A stretch of 64,000 bases of DNA from the NCBI RefSeq assembly GCF_009831215.1, contig NZ_WUTW01000003.1, positions 435,325 through 499,324 on the forward strand, written 5' to 3'. This DNA is from Actinomadura rayongensis (lineage in GTDB: Bacteria; Actinomycetota; Actinomycetes; Streptosporangiales; Streptosporangiaceae). Below, in pieces: positions 9,963-21,389 of this stretch. Within the stretch, counting starts at the first letter, position 1. Each line of letters begins with the position of its first letter. Both the position numbers and the translations under genes were made by a program. The notes under the pieces were generated by a model. The model was not told where the DNA came from. It saw only the letters and a list, made by a program, of their open reading frames with translations, and made no database searches.

Positions 9963-10460
9963 GTGACCGAGACCCGCGCTGACAACGTCACCTGGCTCAC
10001 CCAGGAGGCGTACGACCGGCTCAAGAACGAGCTGGACCATCTGTCTGGCCCGGGGCGCACCGAGATCGCGAAGAAGATCGAGGCCGCTCGCGAGGAGGGC
10101 GACCTCCGGGAGAACGGCGGCTACCACGCGGCCAAGGAGGAGCAGGGCAAGATCGAGGGCCGCATCCTCCAGCTCCAGGGCATCCTGGAGAACGCCCGGA
10201 TCGGTGAGGCGCCGCGCGCCGAGGGCGTCGTCGGCCCCGGGATGACGGTCACCATCGCCTTCGAGGGCGACGACGAGGAGGTCACGTTCCTGCTCGCGTC
10301 CCGCGAGGAGAGCGGGCCGATCGACGTCTACTCGCCGAAGTCCCCGCTCGGCGCCGCGATCAACGGCAAGCGGGTCGGCGACAAGGCCACGTACTCGCTG
10401 CCGAACGGCCGGAGCATGACGGTCGAGATCCTGGACGCCACCCCGTACCAGGGGGGCTGA
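9963..10460 (+). CDS. greA: Transcription elongation factor GreA
   Basis: Rescues backtracked RNA polymerase by stimulating cleavage of the extruded transcript. The 165-residue protein has the N-terminal coiled coil (about residues 10-80), with the acidic EEGDLRENGGYHAAKEEQ tip that reaches the polymerase active site, and the C-terminal FKBP-like domain ending in TVEILD. The GTG start follows GAGGAG at good spacing. A strong hairpin terminator lies directly after the stop codon. It is the most conserved gene in this part of the window. Confidence 0.95.
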   Translation: MTETRADNVTWLTQEAYDRLKNELDHLSGPGRTEIAKKIEAAREEGDLRENGGYHAAKEEQGKIEGRILQLQGILENARIGEAPRAEGVVGPGMTVTIAFEGDDEEVTFLLASREESGPIDVYSPKSPLGAAINGKRVGDKATYSLPNGRSMTVEILDATPYQGG

Positions 10461-12203
<1,743 letters not shown>

Positions 12204-12296
12204 CGGGTCACCGGCGGGCAACCTTTGCCCTGGCGGCGGCCCAAGTCCTGGTCAACCGGTGCCGTCCGGCCGGTGCGTTGGGGGACTTCTACCGAT

Positions 12297-12767
12297 ATGA
12301 CGCAACCGCCGCATGATTCTGGACAGCCCGGGGACCAGCCCGAGCAGCCCCGGCCGCCGTCGTACTCCCGCGACCCCAACTACCCGCAGTACGGGGAGCA
12401 GCAGCAGAACCCGTACGGCGGCCAACAGCCCTACCCGGGCGGCAGCCCGTACGGCGAGCAGCAGCCGCCGTACGGCAACCCGTACTACGGGCAGCAGCCG
12501 CCCGGCGGGGACGGCCGCACCGAGCCGCTGGCGATCTGGAGCCTCGTCGCCGGGATCGTCGGGCTGTTCACCTGCGGGATCCTCTCGCTCGTCGCCGTCG
12601 TGCTCGGGCACCTGTCGATCCGCAGGATCCAGGCCACCGGACGGCGCGGACGCGGCATGGCGCTCGCCGGGCTCGTCCTCGGCTACCTCGCGCTCGTCGG
12701 CTGGATCATCTACTGGATCCTCGTCCTCGTGGCCGGGACGCACGGCGGGCACAGCGGACGGTACTGA
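12297..12767 (+). CDS. DUF4190 membrane protein with Pro/Gln/Tyr-rich N-terminus
   Basis: A 156-residue protein. Residues 1-75 are a low-complexity tail rich in Pro, Gln, Tyr and Gly with repeated PYG and EQQ units. Two transmembrane helices follow, with a conserved GHLSIRRIQATGRRGRGMALAGL-like loop between them, typical of DUF4190. The ATG at 12297 gives the usual MTQPP-like start, and an upstream ATG at 12225 is unlikely. Such proteins are common in actinomycetes. Function is unknown; the tail suggests an interaction or condensate-forming segment, which is inference. Confidence 0.82.
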   Translation: MTQPPHDSGQPGDQPEQPRPPSYSRDPNYPQYGEQQQNPYGGQQPYPGGSPYGEQQPPYGNPYYGQQPPGGDGRTEPLAIWSLVAGIVGLFTCGILSLVAVVLGHLSIRRIQATGRRGRGMALAGLVLGYLALVGWIIYWILVLVAGTHGGHSGRY

Positions 12768-12823
12768 TCGCCGTCCGGTAGATCCGAGTTGCCGCGCCTG
12801 TCACGAACCGGCAGGCTTGGCCC

Positions 12824-14389
12824 GTGTCCTCGCCAGTAGCACCGCCACCGCCGGTCCGTCCCCGGCCCCGCCGTCCGGCCCTGCGCGGCGCCGCCGCGGC
12901 CGTCGCGCTCGGCTGCGTCGCGGCGCTGGCCGGCTGCCGGGCGGTCGCGACCGACCCGGCGTCCGAGCCGCCGCCGGACGTGGCGTCCGGGCCCGGCGGG
13001 CAGGCGTCGGTCGGGGACCCGTACACGCCGGGCGACGGGAACGGCGGCTACGACGTCCAGCACTACAAGCTGACGCTGGCGATCACGCCCGGCGGGCCGA
13101 AGGAGCTGGACGGCACCGCGGAGATCACCGCGAAGGCCACCGAGCAGATGAACCGGTTCGACCTGGACCTCACCGGGCTCGACGTCGCGTCGGTGACCGT
13201 GGACGGGGCGCCCGCCCGGTTCGTCCGGGACGGCACCGAGCTGGTCATCAGCCCGGCGCGTCCGCTGAACAAGGGCGCGACGTTCGTCACCAGCGTGAAG
13301 TACTCGGGGACGCCGCGTCCGGTGACCGACCCGGTCCTCGGCCGCTACGGCTGGATCCGCACGCCGGACGGCGTGTTCGTCGCCTGCCAGCCGAGCGGCG
13401 CGCACACCTGGTTCCCGTCCAACGACCACCCGTCGGACAAGGCGACGTTCGAGTTCGTCATCACCGTGCCCGAGGGCCTGACCGCCATCGCCAACGGCGA
13501 GCCGACGTCGCCGATCCCGAGCAGCGGCGGTGGAACGCCCCAGGTACCGACGCAGCCGGGCGTCCCGCCGTCCACCGACCCGGGCGGCGGCCCCGCCATC
13601 GTGCCCGCCGGGTTCCGCCGGGGGCCGTCCACGACCACGTGGAAGGTCACCGACCCGATGCAGACCTACCTGGCGACCGTGGACGTCGGCCGCTTCCAGG
13701 TCCGCACCGGCCGCACGCCCGCCGGGATCCCGGTGATCACCGCCGTGGACCCGACCGTGCCGGGCGCCGACCTCGACGCCTTCCACGCGCTGAACATCGC
13801 CGTCACCGACGAGTGGACGCGGCGGTTCGGCGCGTTCCCCTTCACCTCCAGCGGCGGGCTCATCGACAACGCCTCGGTGGACTTCGCGCTGGAGACCCAG
13901 ACCCGTCCGGTGTACGGGTCGTTCGGGCTGCAGCAGTCCGTCGTCGCGCACGAGCTGGCCCACCAGTGGTTCGGCGACAGCGTCGGGCTGCGCCGCTGGC
14001 AGGACATCTGGCTGAACGAGGGCTTCGCCACCTACGCCGAGTGGATGTGGAACGAGAAGGCGGGCGGGCCGAAGGTCCAGCAGCAGTTCGACAGCGTCTA
14101 CAAGAACCCGAACGCCGGGGAGCTGTGGGAGGTCCCGCCGGGCAACCCGGGCCGCCGCGACCTGTTCGGCCGGTCGGTGTACGACCGGGGCGGCATGACG
14201 CTGCACGCGCTGCGCCTCAAGGTCGGCGACGGCACCTTCTTCAAGATCCTCCAGACCTGGGCCAAGGAGCACCGGCACGGCACGGGCACGACGCCGGAGT
14301 TCATCACGACGGCGGGGAAGGTGTCGGGCAAGAACCTCGACTCCTTCTTCAAGTCCTGGCTCTACGACCGAGGCCGCCCCAAGCTCTGA
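12824..14389 (+). CDS. M1 family metallopeptidase, lipoprotein (first of three tandem copies)
   Basis: A 521-residue zinc aminopeptidase-fold enzyme, probably tethered outside the membrane: ALAGC near residue 38 is a lipobox. The zinc site HELAH begins at His376, and 18 residues later comes the glutamate of LNEGF. The tyrosine of VYDRGGMTL fits the transition-state stabiliser. The usual GAMEN exopeptidase motif is replaced by ALETQ, as in the two paralogues downstream. A Gly/Pro-rich insert at about residues 225-260 is absent from the other two. The GTG start at 12824 is preceded by only a weak ribosome-binding site. Confidence 0.9.
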   Translation: MSSPVAPPPPVRPRPRRPALRGAAAAVALGCVAALAGCRAVATDPASEPPPDVASGPGGQASVGDPYTPGDGNGGYDVQHYKLTLAITPGGPKELDGTAEITAKATEQMNRFDLDLTGLDVASVTVDGAPARFVRDGTELVISPARPLNKGATFVTSVKYSGTPRPVTDPVLGRYGWIRTPDGVFVACQPSGAHTWFPSNDHPSDKATFEFVITVPEGLTAIANGEPTSPIPSSGGGTPQVPTQPGVPPSTDPGGGPAIVPAGFRRGPSTTTWKVTDPMQTYLATVDVGRFQVRTGRTPAGIPVITAVDPTVPGADLDAFHALNIAVTDEWTRRFGAFPFTSSGGLIDNASVDFALETQTRPVYGSFGLQQSVVAHELAHQWFGDSVGLRRWQDIWLNEGFATYAEWMWNEKAGGPKVQQQFDSVYKNPNAGELWEVPPGNPGRRDLFGRSVYDRGGMTLHALRLKVGDGTFFKILQTWAKEHRHGTGTTPEFITTAGKVSGKNLDSFFKSWLYDRGRPKL

Positions 14390-14534
14390 GTCCAAGGGCT
14401 CAAGGGGTGGTCAATGGGGGGCAAGGGTAGGTCAAAGGCGTGCGGATGACCGGGACAGGTCCGCGCGCGCGTGGCCACGCTGTTGAGCGCGCTCTCCGGC
14501 CGGGGGGCGCGGTCGACGGAAAGGCCCCGCTCAC

Positions 14535-15929
14535 GTGCTCCCGGTCCTGCCTCCCGTGGCGTCCCACGGGCTCGCCGCCGTCCTGACGGCGGCCGTCCTG
14601 CCGCTGTCCGGTCCGTTCACGCCGGGCGCGCCCGGCGCGGGCGATCCGTACTTCCCGAACGCGGGGAACGGCGGGTTCGACGTCGGGTCGTACGCGATCT
14701 CGCTCGCGTACACGCCGAAGACGCGGCGGATCGCCGCGACGACCCGGATCACGGCCACCGCCACCCAGAACCTGTCGCGCTTCGACCTGGACTTCGCCGG
14801 CAACACGATCGGGTCGGTCACCGTCGACGGCGCCAGGGCGCGGTACCGGCGCGACGGCGGCGAACTCGTCATCACGCCCGCGCGCGGGCTGCCGCAGGGC
14901 CACGAGTTCACCGTCGCGGTGACGTACCACGGGCGTCCGGGCGCCAACAAGGACCCCGAACTCGGCCAGACGGGCTGGATCCGCACCAAGGACGGCGCCG
15001 TCACGCTGTCGCAGCCGGTCGGGTCCTCGACGTGGTTCCCGGTGAGCGACCACCCGTCCGACAAGGCGCTGTTCTCGTACGCGATCACCGTCCCGAAGGG
15101 GCTGCGCGCCCTGGCGAACGGCGAGCCCGCCGGGATCGCGGCGCGGCACGGCCGGACGACCTACCGCTGGCGCTCGTCCCACCCGATGGCCCCGTACCTG
15201 GCGATGGTCGCGATCGGGCGGTTCCGGGTGCGCGACGGCCGCTCCCCCGGCGGCGTCCGGACGATCACCGCCGTCGACCCGGTCCTGACGGACGTGAACG
15301 GCGCGAAGTTCCAGCGCGACACCGCCGCCGTCACCGACTGGGAGGCCCGGACGTTCGGCCGCTTCCCGTTCCGCTCGACCGGCGGCGTCGCCGACGACGT
15401 GGACGTCAGCTACGCCCTGGAGACCCAGAACCGCCCGGTGTACCCGGGGACGACCGACCGGATCATCCTCGTCCACGAGCTGGCCCACCAGTGGTTCGGC
15501 GACAGCGTGAGCGTGGCGCGCTGGAAGGACATCTGGCTGAACGAGGGCTTCGCGACCTACGCCGAGTGGCTGTGGACGGCCGCGCACGGCGGCAAGTCCA
15601 CGGCGCAGCGGTTCGCGAAGCTGTACGCCAAGCCCGCGTCCGACAAGGCGTGGACGATCAGGACGGGCGAGCCGGGCCAGCGCGGCATGTTCGACGGCTT
15701 CGCGATCTACGACCGGGGCGCGATGACGCTGGAGGCGCTGCGCCGGACCGTCGGCGACAAGGCGTTCTTCCGCGTCCTGCGCGGCTGGCCCGCCCGGTTC
15801 GCGGGCCGCAACGCGGGCTCGACGGACTTCGTCGCCTTCGCCGAGCGCGAGACCGGCAAGGATCTGGACCGGTTCTTCGACGCGTGGCTGTTCACCGGCG
15901 CCAAGCCGCCCGCGCCCCAGCCGTCCTGA
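14535..15929 (+). CDS. M1 family metallopeptidase, secreted (second tandem copy)
   Basis: A 464-residue secreted relative of its neighbours, with a signal sequence at about residues 1-27. The mature protein begins near FTPGAPGAGDPYFP, a segment shared almost word for word with the third copy. Zinc site HELAH begins at His314, the downstream glutamate lies in LNEGF, and the catalytic tyrosine is in IYDRGAMTL. ALETQ again stands in the GAMEN position. It differs from copy one in being freely secreted and in lacking the Gly/Pro insert. Start GTG/ATG choice near 14535 is moderately sure. Confidence 0.9.
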   Translation: MLPVLPPVASHGLAAVLTAAVLPLSGPFTPGAPGAGDPYFPNAGNGGFDVGSYAISLAYTPKTRRIAATTRITATATQNLSRFDLDFAGNTIGSVTVDGARARYRRDGGELVITPARGLPQGHEFTVAVTYHGRPGANKDPELGQTGWIRTKDGAVTLSQPVGSSTWFPVSDHPSDKALFSYAITVPKGLRALANGEPAGIAARHGRTTYRWRSSHPMAPYLAMVAIGRFRVRDGRSPGGVRTITAVDPVLTDVNGAKFQRDTAAVTDWEARTFGRFPFRSTGGVADDVDVSYALETQNRPVYPGTTDRIILVHELAHQWFGDSVSVARWKDIWLNEGFATYAEWLWTAAHGGKSTAQRFAKLYAKPASDKAWTIRTGEPGQRGMFDGFAIYDRGAMTLEALRRTVGDKAFFRVLRGWPARFAGRNAGSTDFVAFAERETGKDLDRFFDAWLFTGAKPPAPQPS

Positions 15930-15986
15930 CGAACCCGAGACCGGGCCGCGCTTGATCGGCGCGGCCCCGGCCGGAAGCCTTGGCCC

Positions 15987-17402
<1,416 letters not shown>

Positions 17403-17490
17403 GCGCGTCCGCCGCCCTCGTCGATCGTCCGCCTGCTAGATTCCCGTCGAATCCGTGACAAGTCGGGCAGGGCGGAAGCGAGGGATCCGA

Positions 17491-18198
17491 GTGACGGAGG
17501 CCACCGGGCGAGGGCGGCGGCGCGCTCCGGGCGGACGGCGCCGCGAGCGGCCGGACGGGCGGCGCCGCCGGCCCGTCGTGTTCCTGGCCGTGGCGGGCGT
17601 CGCGGTCGCCGGCGCGAGCGCGTTCGGGCTGCGCGCCGCCTCCGAGGACGGCTCCGCGCCGCGTCCCGGCGGCTCGCCGGGCGACTGCCGCAACGGGTGC
17701 GCGCTGCCGACCGTGCCGGTCTCGCCCACCGGGACGAAGGAGCGCCCGCAGGCGCAGACCGTCGCGCCGTCGCCGAGCGCGTCCCCGTCGGCGTCGGCCA
17801 CGGCGTCCGCGCGCCCGTCCCGGACGTCCGCGCCCGGGATCGGGAAGAGGCACAAGCACCACGGGCCGCCGTACCGCCAGGGTCCGCCGGGGCGCACCCG
17901 GACGACCGGCCTCCAGGCCACCTACACGACCAGCGACCGCTGGGACTCGGGCTTCGTCGGGCAGATCACGGTCGTCAACACGGGCCAGGCGACCGTGAAC
18001 GCCTGGAACCTGAGCGCCTCGTTCCCCGGCGCCCGCATCACCTGGGCGTGGGGCACCGGCGCCGACCACGACGTGAACCGGCTGCTCGGCACGGGCGGCC
18101 CGCTCGCGCCCGGCGCGACCGTCCAGCTCGGGTTCCAGGCGGAGGGCCGGCCGCCCGGCTCGCCCTCCGCCTGCGTCCTCAACGGCGCCCCCTGCTAG
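17491..18198 (+). CDS. Anchored CBM2-like carbohydrate-binding protein without catalytic domain
   Basis: A 235-residue protein with an Arg-rich cytoplasmic head (residues 1-30), one transmembrane helix (about 31-48), a long Ser/Pro/Ala tether and a C-terminal beta-sandwich of about 95 residues. The ATYTTSDRWDSGFVGQITV, NAWNLS and APGATVQLGFQ stretches match the cellulose-binding family 2 pattern, including the exposed tryptophans and the closing LNGAPC. The sandwich is shorter than usual. No hydrolase domain is present, so it may hold the cell to polysaccharide or bind wall glycans. GTG at 17491 with GAGGGA is used. It converges on the dehydrogenase gene, sharing a CTAG stop tetranucleotide. 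Confidence 0.78.
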   Translation: MTEATGRGRRRAPGGRRRERPDGRRRRPVVFLAVAGVAVAGASAFGLRAASEDGSAPRPGGSPGDCRNGCALPTVPVSPTGTKERPQAQTVAPSPSASPSASATASARPSRTSAPGIGKRHKHHGPPYRQGPPGRTRTTGLQATYTTSDRWDSGFVGQITVVNTGQATVNAWNLSASFPGARITWAWGTGADHDVNRLLGTGGPLAPGATVQLGFQAEGRPPGSPSACVLNGAPC

Positions 18199-19292
18199 GG
18201 GTTGACGACCGCCATCCAGATCGGCTCGGTGCGGCTCTGCATCGCCGCGACGGCCGCCCGCGCGTCGGTGAGCGGGAAGCGGTGCGTGATGAGGTCGTCC
18301 ACCCGCAGCGCGCCGGAGTCCAGCAGCGCCAGGACCTCGCGCGCGTCGGTGCGGGTGCAGGCGCGGGTGCCCACGAACCGCCAGCAGTTGACCATCATGA
18401 CCGCGGCGGGCAGGTCGAGCGGCTCCTGGCTCGCGCCCATGTGGACGATGGTCCCGCCGGTGCGCATGGCGGCCATGGACTGCGCCGTCATCCGTCCCGC
18501 CGGGGCGAAGTCGAGCACCGCGTGCGCGCCGCCCGGAACGATCTCGCGCAGCCGCCGGGTCAGGCCGGCGGTCTTCTCCCAGCCGTCCGGCAGGCTCTCG
18601 CACGCGACGGTCTCGACGGGCAGCGGGCTGATCCGCGCGACGTCGGCCAGCCGCTCGGCCGACCGTCCGACGAGGACGAGCCGGCCGACGCCGAAGTGCG
18701 GCGCCAGCTTGACCGTCGCGGTGCCCATCGTGCCGGTCGCGGCCGTGACGACGAGCGTGGCGCCCGGCGTCAGGTCGGCGAGCTTCAGCGCGCGGACGGC
18801 GTTGGCGAGGTCGTGGACCTTCGCGCCGACGTCGAAGCTCACGTTGTCCGGCAGCGGGTCCACCAGCCAGTGCGGGACGCGGACGTACTCGGCGAGCCCG
18901 CCGTCGTGGTACTCGGCGTAGAGCGGCATCGGCACGGGACTGAACGCCGCGTGTCCCATCATCGCCTGCTGCGCGCACATCATCTCGCGGTCGGTGCGGC
19001 AGTACTCGCACGACCGGCACGTCAGGTTCGGGTGGACGCGCACCCGCGTGCCCTCCGCGACGCCCGTGACCTGGTCGCCGACCGCGACGACGGTGCCCGC
19101 CGCCTCGTGGCCGAGCGTCGTCGGCAGGTGCCGGAACGCGCCGCGCGCGAGCAGCGTCATCATGCCGGGGGCGAGCCCGGCGGCGGCGACGCGGACGAGG
19201 ACGTCCTGCGGCCCGACCTCGGGCACCGGGATCTTCGTGACGTGCAGCTCGGTGGAGTCGGCGTGCGCCCGCACGGCCAGCATCTCGCTCAA
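18195..19292 (-). CDS. Zinc-type alcohol dehydrogenase-like oxidoreductase
   Basis: A 365-residue medium-chain dehydrogenase. GHEAAGTV is the catalytic-zinc GHE motif, and the four-cysteine structural zinc cluster is partly kept (CRSCEYCRTDREMMC). The Rossmann segment shows TAATGTMGTATVKLA. It is the last gene of the leftward operon with the bicupin and TAXI-like genes. The TTG at 19292 overlaps the bicupin stop (TTGA) and has AGGA 7 bases upstream, so it is preferred; the ATG at 19283 is the alternative. Likely NAD(P)-dependent oxidation of an alcohol or reduction of an aldehyde/ketone made or used by the operon; the substrate is unknown. Confidence 0.85.
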   Translation of the reverse strand: MSEMLAVRAHADSTELHVTKIPVPEVGPQDVLVRVAAAGLAPGMMTLLARGAFRHLPTTLGHEAAGTVVAVGDQVTGVAEGTRVRVHPNLTCRSCEYCRTDREMMCAQQAMMGHAAFSPVPMPLYAEYHDGGLAEYVRVPHWLVDPLPDNVSFDVGAKVHDLANAVRALKLADLTPGATLVVTAATGTMGTATVKLAPHFGVGRLVLVGRSAERLADVARISPLPVETVACESLPDGWEKTAGLTRRLREIVPGGAHAVLDFAPAGRMTAQSMAAMRTGGTIVHMGASQEPLDLPAAVMMVNCWRFVGTRACTRTDAREVLALLDSGALRVDDLITHRFPLTDARAAVAAMQSRTEPIWMAVVNP

Positions 19293-20281
19293 CGGCTCGT
19301 CCTTTCGGCGCGCGCGGCGGCGACCCGCGCGGGGGTGGGGGGTTCGGCGGTCCGGGCCGTCGCGGCGACCTGCGGCAGGTCGCGGCCCGACAGCAGCACG
19401 ATGTGCTCGGCGTCGCCGGACGTGACGGACGTGTGGGCGAGGCCCTGCGGGATCCGGACGAAGTCGCCGGGGCCGAGGTCGACGATCCCGCGCTGCGAGA
19501 TCAGCGTGCGCGTGCCGCTGATCTGGTACTGGACCTCGTCGGCGTCCAGGGTGCGGCGGTAGACCGTCCCGTCGGACGCGGCGAGCCGGACGACGCCGAG
19601 CCGGAAGCCGTCCGAGCGGTAGAGCCAGGTCGTCCCGGCGCCCTCGGCGGCGCGCAGGACGTTCAGCCGCTCCTTCTCGCGATGGACCTGGTCGAGCAGC
19701 AGCCGCTCGTCGATCGGGAACACCGTGATGTCGTGGCCGGGCGCGCCCATGCACTGCGTGACGGCCTCGTTGACGTTCCCGGGCTCCCAGCCGGGGAACG
19801 GCGGGAACACCGGCTCGGACGTCCGCTCGGCGGCGCGCTCCTCGGCGACCGTCGCGGGCGTGTAGAAGAGCAGGTGGCTCTCCTCGCGTCCGTAGTTGTC
19901 GTGGCCGAGCCCGCGCGGCAGGCGGGAGAACTCGCCCGTACGGTGCTCGATCACCCCGTACTCGGTCATCAGCGTCCGCTCACCGGCGATCTGGTACGAG
20001 ATCTCGTCCACGTCGGTGTTGCGGTGGTAGAAGGGCTGACGGTTGTTCATCGTCTGCCACTCGACGCGGATCGACTCGCTCTCGTAGACGCCGCGCGGCG
20101 GCGCGAACGGCTGCGCGGCGTACTCCTGCGGGTAGTGGACGACGGTCAGCGGGTCGTGATCGCGCCACAGCTTCATCGGGCCTGGGTGCGGCGCGGCGAG
20201 CAGCAGGTCCTCGTCGCGCTCGACGGTGCGCAGCGGCGCGTCGGCGCCGAGGACGGCGACGTCCTCCCGGACGATCCCCAT
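19289..20281 (-). CDS. Bicupin protein resembling homogentisate dioxygenase
   Basis: A 330-residue protein with two cupin domains. The first carries YHRNTDVDE: His86 and Glu93, with His127 in LGHDN as third ligand. That copies the YHRN...E plus His arrangement of homogentisate 1,2-dioxygenase. The second domain repeats the fold (ADEVQYQISG, PQGLAHTSV) but has Arg where the first metal histidine should be, so probably only the first binds metal. The ATG at 20281 follows GAGGAGGAA. It sits between the TAXI-like and dehydrogenase genes, overlapping the latter. A ring-cleaving dioxygenase or a metal-dependent isomerase are both possible. Confidence 0.8.
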   Translation of the reverse strand: MGIVREDVAVLGADAPLRTVERDEDLLLAAPHPGPMKLWRDHDPLTVVHYPQEYAAQPFAPPRGVYESESIRVEWQTMNNRQPFYHRNTDVDEISYQIAGERTLMTEYGVIEHRTGEFSRLPRGLGHDNYGREESHLLFYTPATVAEERAAERTSEPVFPPFPGWEPGNVNEAVTQCMGAPGHDITVFPIDERLLLDQVHREKERLNVLRAAEGAGTTWLYRSDGFRLGVVRLAASDGTVYRRTLDADEVQYQISGTRTLISQRGIVDLGPGDFVRIPQGLAHTSVTSGDAEHIVLLSGRDLPQVAATARTAEPPTPARVAAARAERTSR

Positions 20282-20304
20282 GCGTTCCTCCTCGGTGGTC
20301 GCGG

Positions 20305-21270
20305 TCAGGCTTCGAGCTGCTCGTAGTAGGCGGCGGCGCCCGGATGCAGCGGGACGGGGGTGCGTCCGATCGCGACCGGGTCCAGCGGGTAGGTGATCGG
20401 ACTGTGGTCGGGCGGGATGTGCCGGTACTGGCGCTCGATGACCTCGCGGGTCTCGCCGAGCACCCAGGCGATGGCGTAGGCGACGTCGTCGGGGAGGTCG
20501 GCGCGGGCCAGCACGAGGAAGTCGGAGAAGTCGAGGGTGCGGAACGCGGGCGTGTCGGGGAAGTAGCCGTCGGCGACGTCGGCGGCGGGCCAGCCCTGCT
20601 CGGCCTCCAGCGCCTCCAGGACGTCCGGCTCGACCTCCAGGAAGTGCATGTCCTTCCCGAACTCCTGCCAGGCGGGAAGCATGATGGCCTCGTGGACGAT
20701 CGCGTCCGCGCGTCCCGCCAGCACGTGGTCGAAGGACTCGAACGGGCGCTCGTCGGACAGGAACTCGCCGCCCCAGCCGGTGACGTCCACGCCGGCGCGC
20801 TCCAGCAGGGCGTGGGCGGCCACGCCGACGTGGTTGACGCCGTCGTTCACCGACGTCGCGACGCGCAGCGCGGGCTTGCGCTCGCGCAGTTCGGCGAACG
20901 TCCGGACGCCGAACGAGCGCCGCACGCCGACGACGAGCCGGTCGCGCTGCGGCAGGACGCCGAGGGCGCGCAGGTCCGGGTAGTGCTCGTCGGCGTACGG
21001 GCCCCGGCCGTCCAGCGCGGCCGTGACGAACGCGGCGGGGGTGGCCAGCGCGACCTGGACCTCGCCGCGTCCGACGGCGCGGACGGCGTCCACGAAGCCG
21101 CGGCTGTTCCACGTCGCGATCCGCGTGTACGGGCCGCACCGGTCGGCGAGTTCCTGGGCGATCCAGCCGCAGATGCGGTGCAGGTTGGCACCGCCCCAGT
21201 CGCCCCGCAGGTGCAGGGTGAGCGAACGCTCGATCTTCGGCTCCGGGGCTCCGCTGCGTTGGGGTGCCAC
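20305..21270 (-). CDS. TAXI-type periplasmic-binding-fold protein lacking a signal peptide
   Basis: A 321-residue protein matching TAXI solute-binding subunits of TRAP transporters (WNSRGFVDAVRAVGRGEVQVALATPAA-type opening, then SVNDGVNHVGV). Two features argue against transport: there is no signal peptide or lipobox, since the N-terminus is MAPQRSG followed directly by the first domain, and no TRAP membrane subunits are nearby. Some proteins with this fold are enzymes, for example 4,5-dihydroxyphthalate decarboxylase. A cytoplasmic enzyme or sensor role is therefore plausible. GTG start with AAGGAGG. First gene of the operon, directly behind the palindrome at 21288-21304. Confidence 0.78.
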   Translation of the reverse strand: MAPQRSGAPEPKIERSLTLHLRGDWGGANLHRICGWIAQELADRCGPYTRIATWNSRGFVDAVRAVGRGEVQVALATPAAFVTAALDGRGPYADEHYPDLRALGVLPQRDRLVVGVRRSFGVRTFAELRERKPALRVATSVNDGVNHVGVAAHALLERAGVDVTGWGGEFLSDERPFESFDHVLAGRADAIVHEAIMLPAWQEFGKDMHFLEVEPDVLEALEAEQGWPAADVADGYFPDTPAFRTLDFSDFLVLARADLPDDVAYAIAWVLGETREVIERQYRHIPPDHSPITYPLDPVAIGRTPVPLHPGAAAYYEQLEA

Positions 21271-21287
21271 GCCGCGCCTCCTTCACT

Positions 21288-21304
21288 GTCCTATTTTAGA
21301 GGAC
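21288..21304. promoter_or_regulatory. 17-bp palindromic operator upstream of the TAXI operon
   Basis: On the minus strand GTCCTCTAAAATAGGAC: arms GTCCTnT and AnAGGAC around an AT core. It ends 18 bp before the TAXI start codon and contains TAAAAT, which could be the -10 box. A repressor bound here would block the promoter. No regulator gene is adjacent, so the cognate protein is unknown. Confidence 0.6.
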
Positions 21305-21389
21305 GCAAGTTTCGTGATGTGGGACACGGTACGCGGCCCGCGCGCGGAATCGCAAGCGCTCCCTTATAAATACCCGGTATGGGCCGGTG

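Noticed and set aside
19293-19754. N-terminal extension of the zinc dehydrogenase frame
   Set aside because: It overlaps the bicupin gene in another frame; the GroES-like domain begins at 19283-19292.
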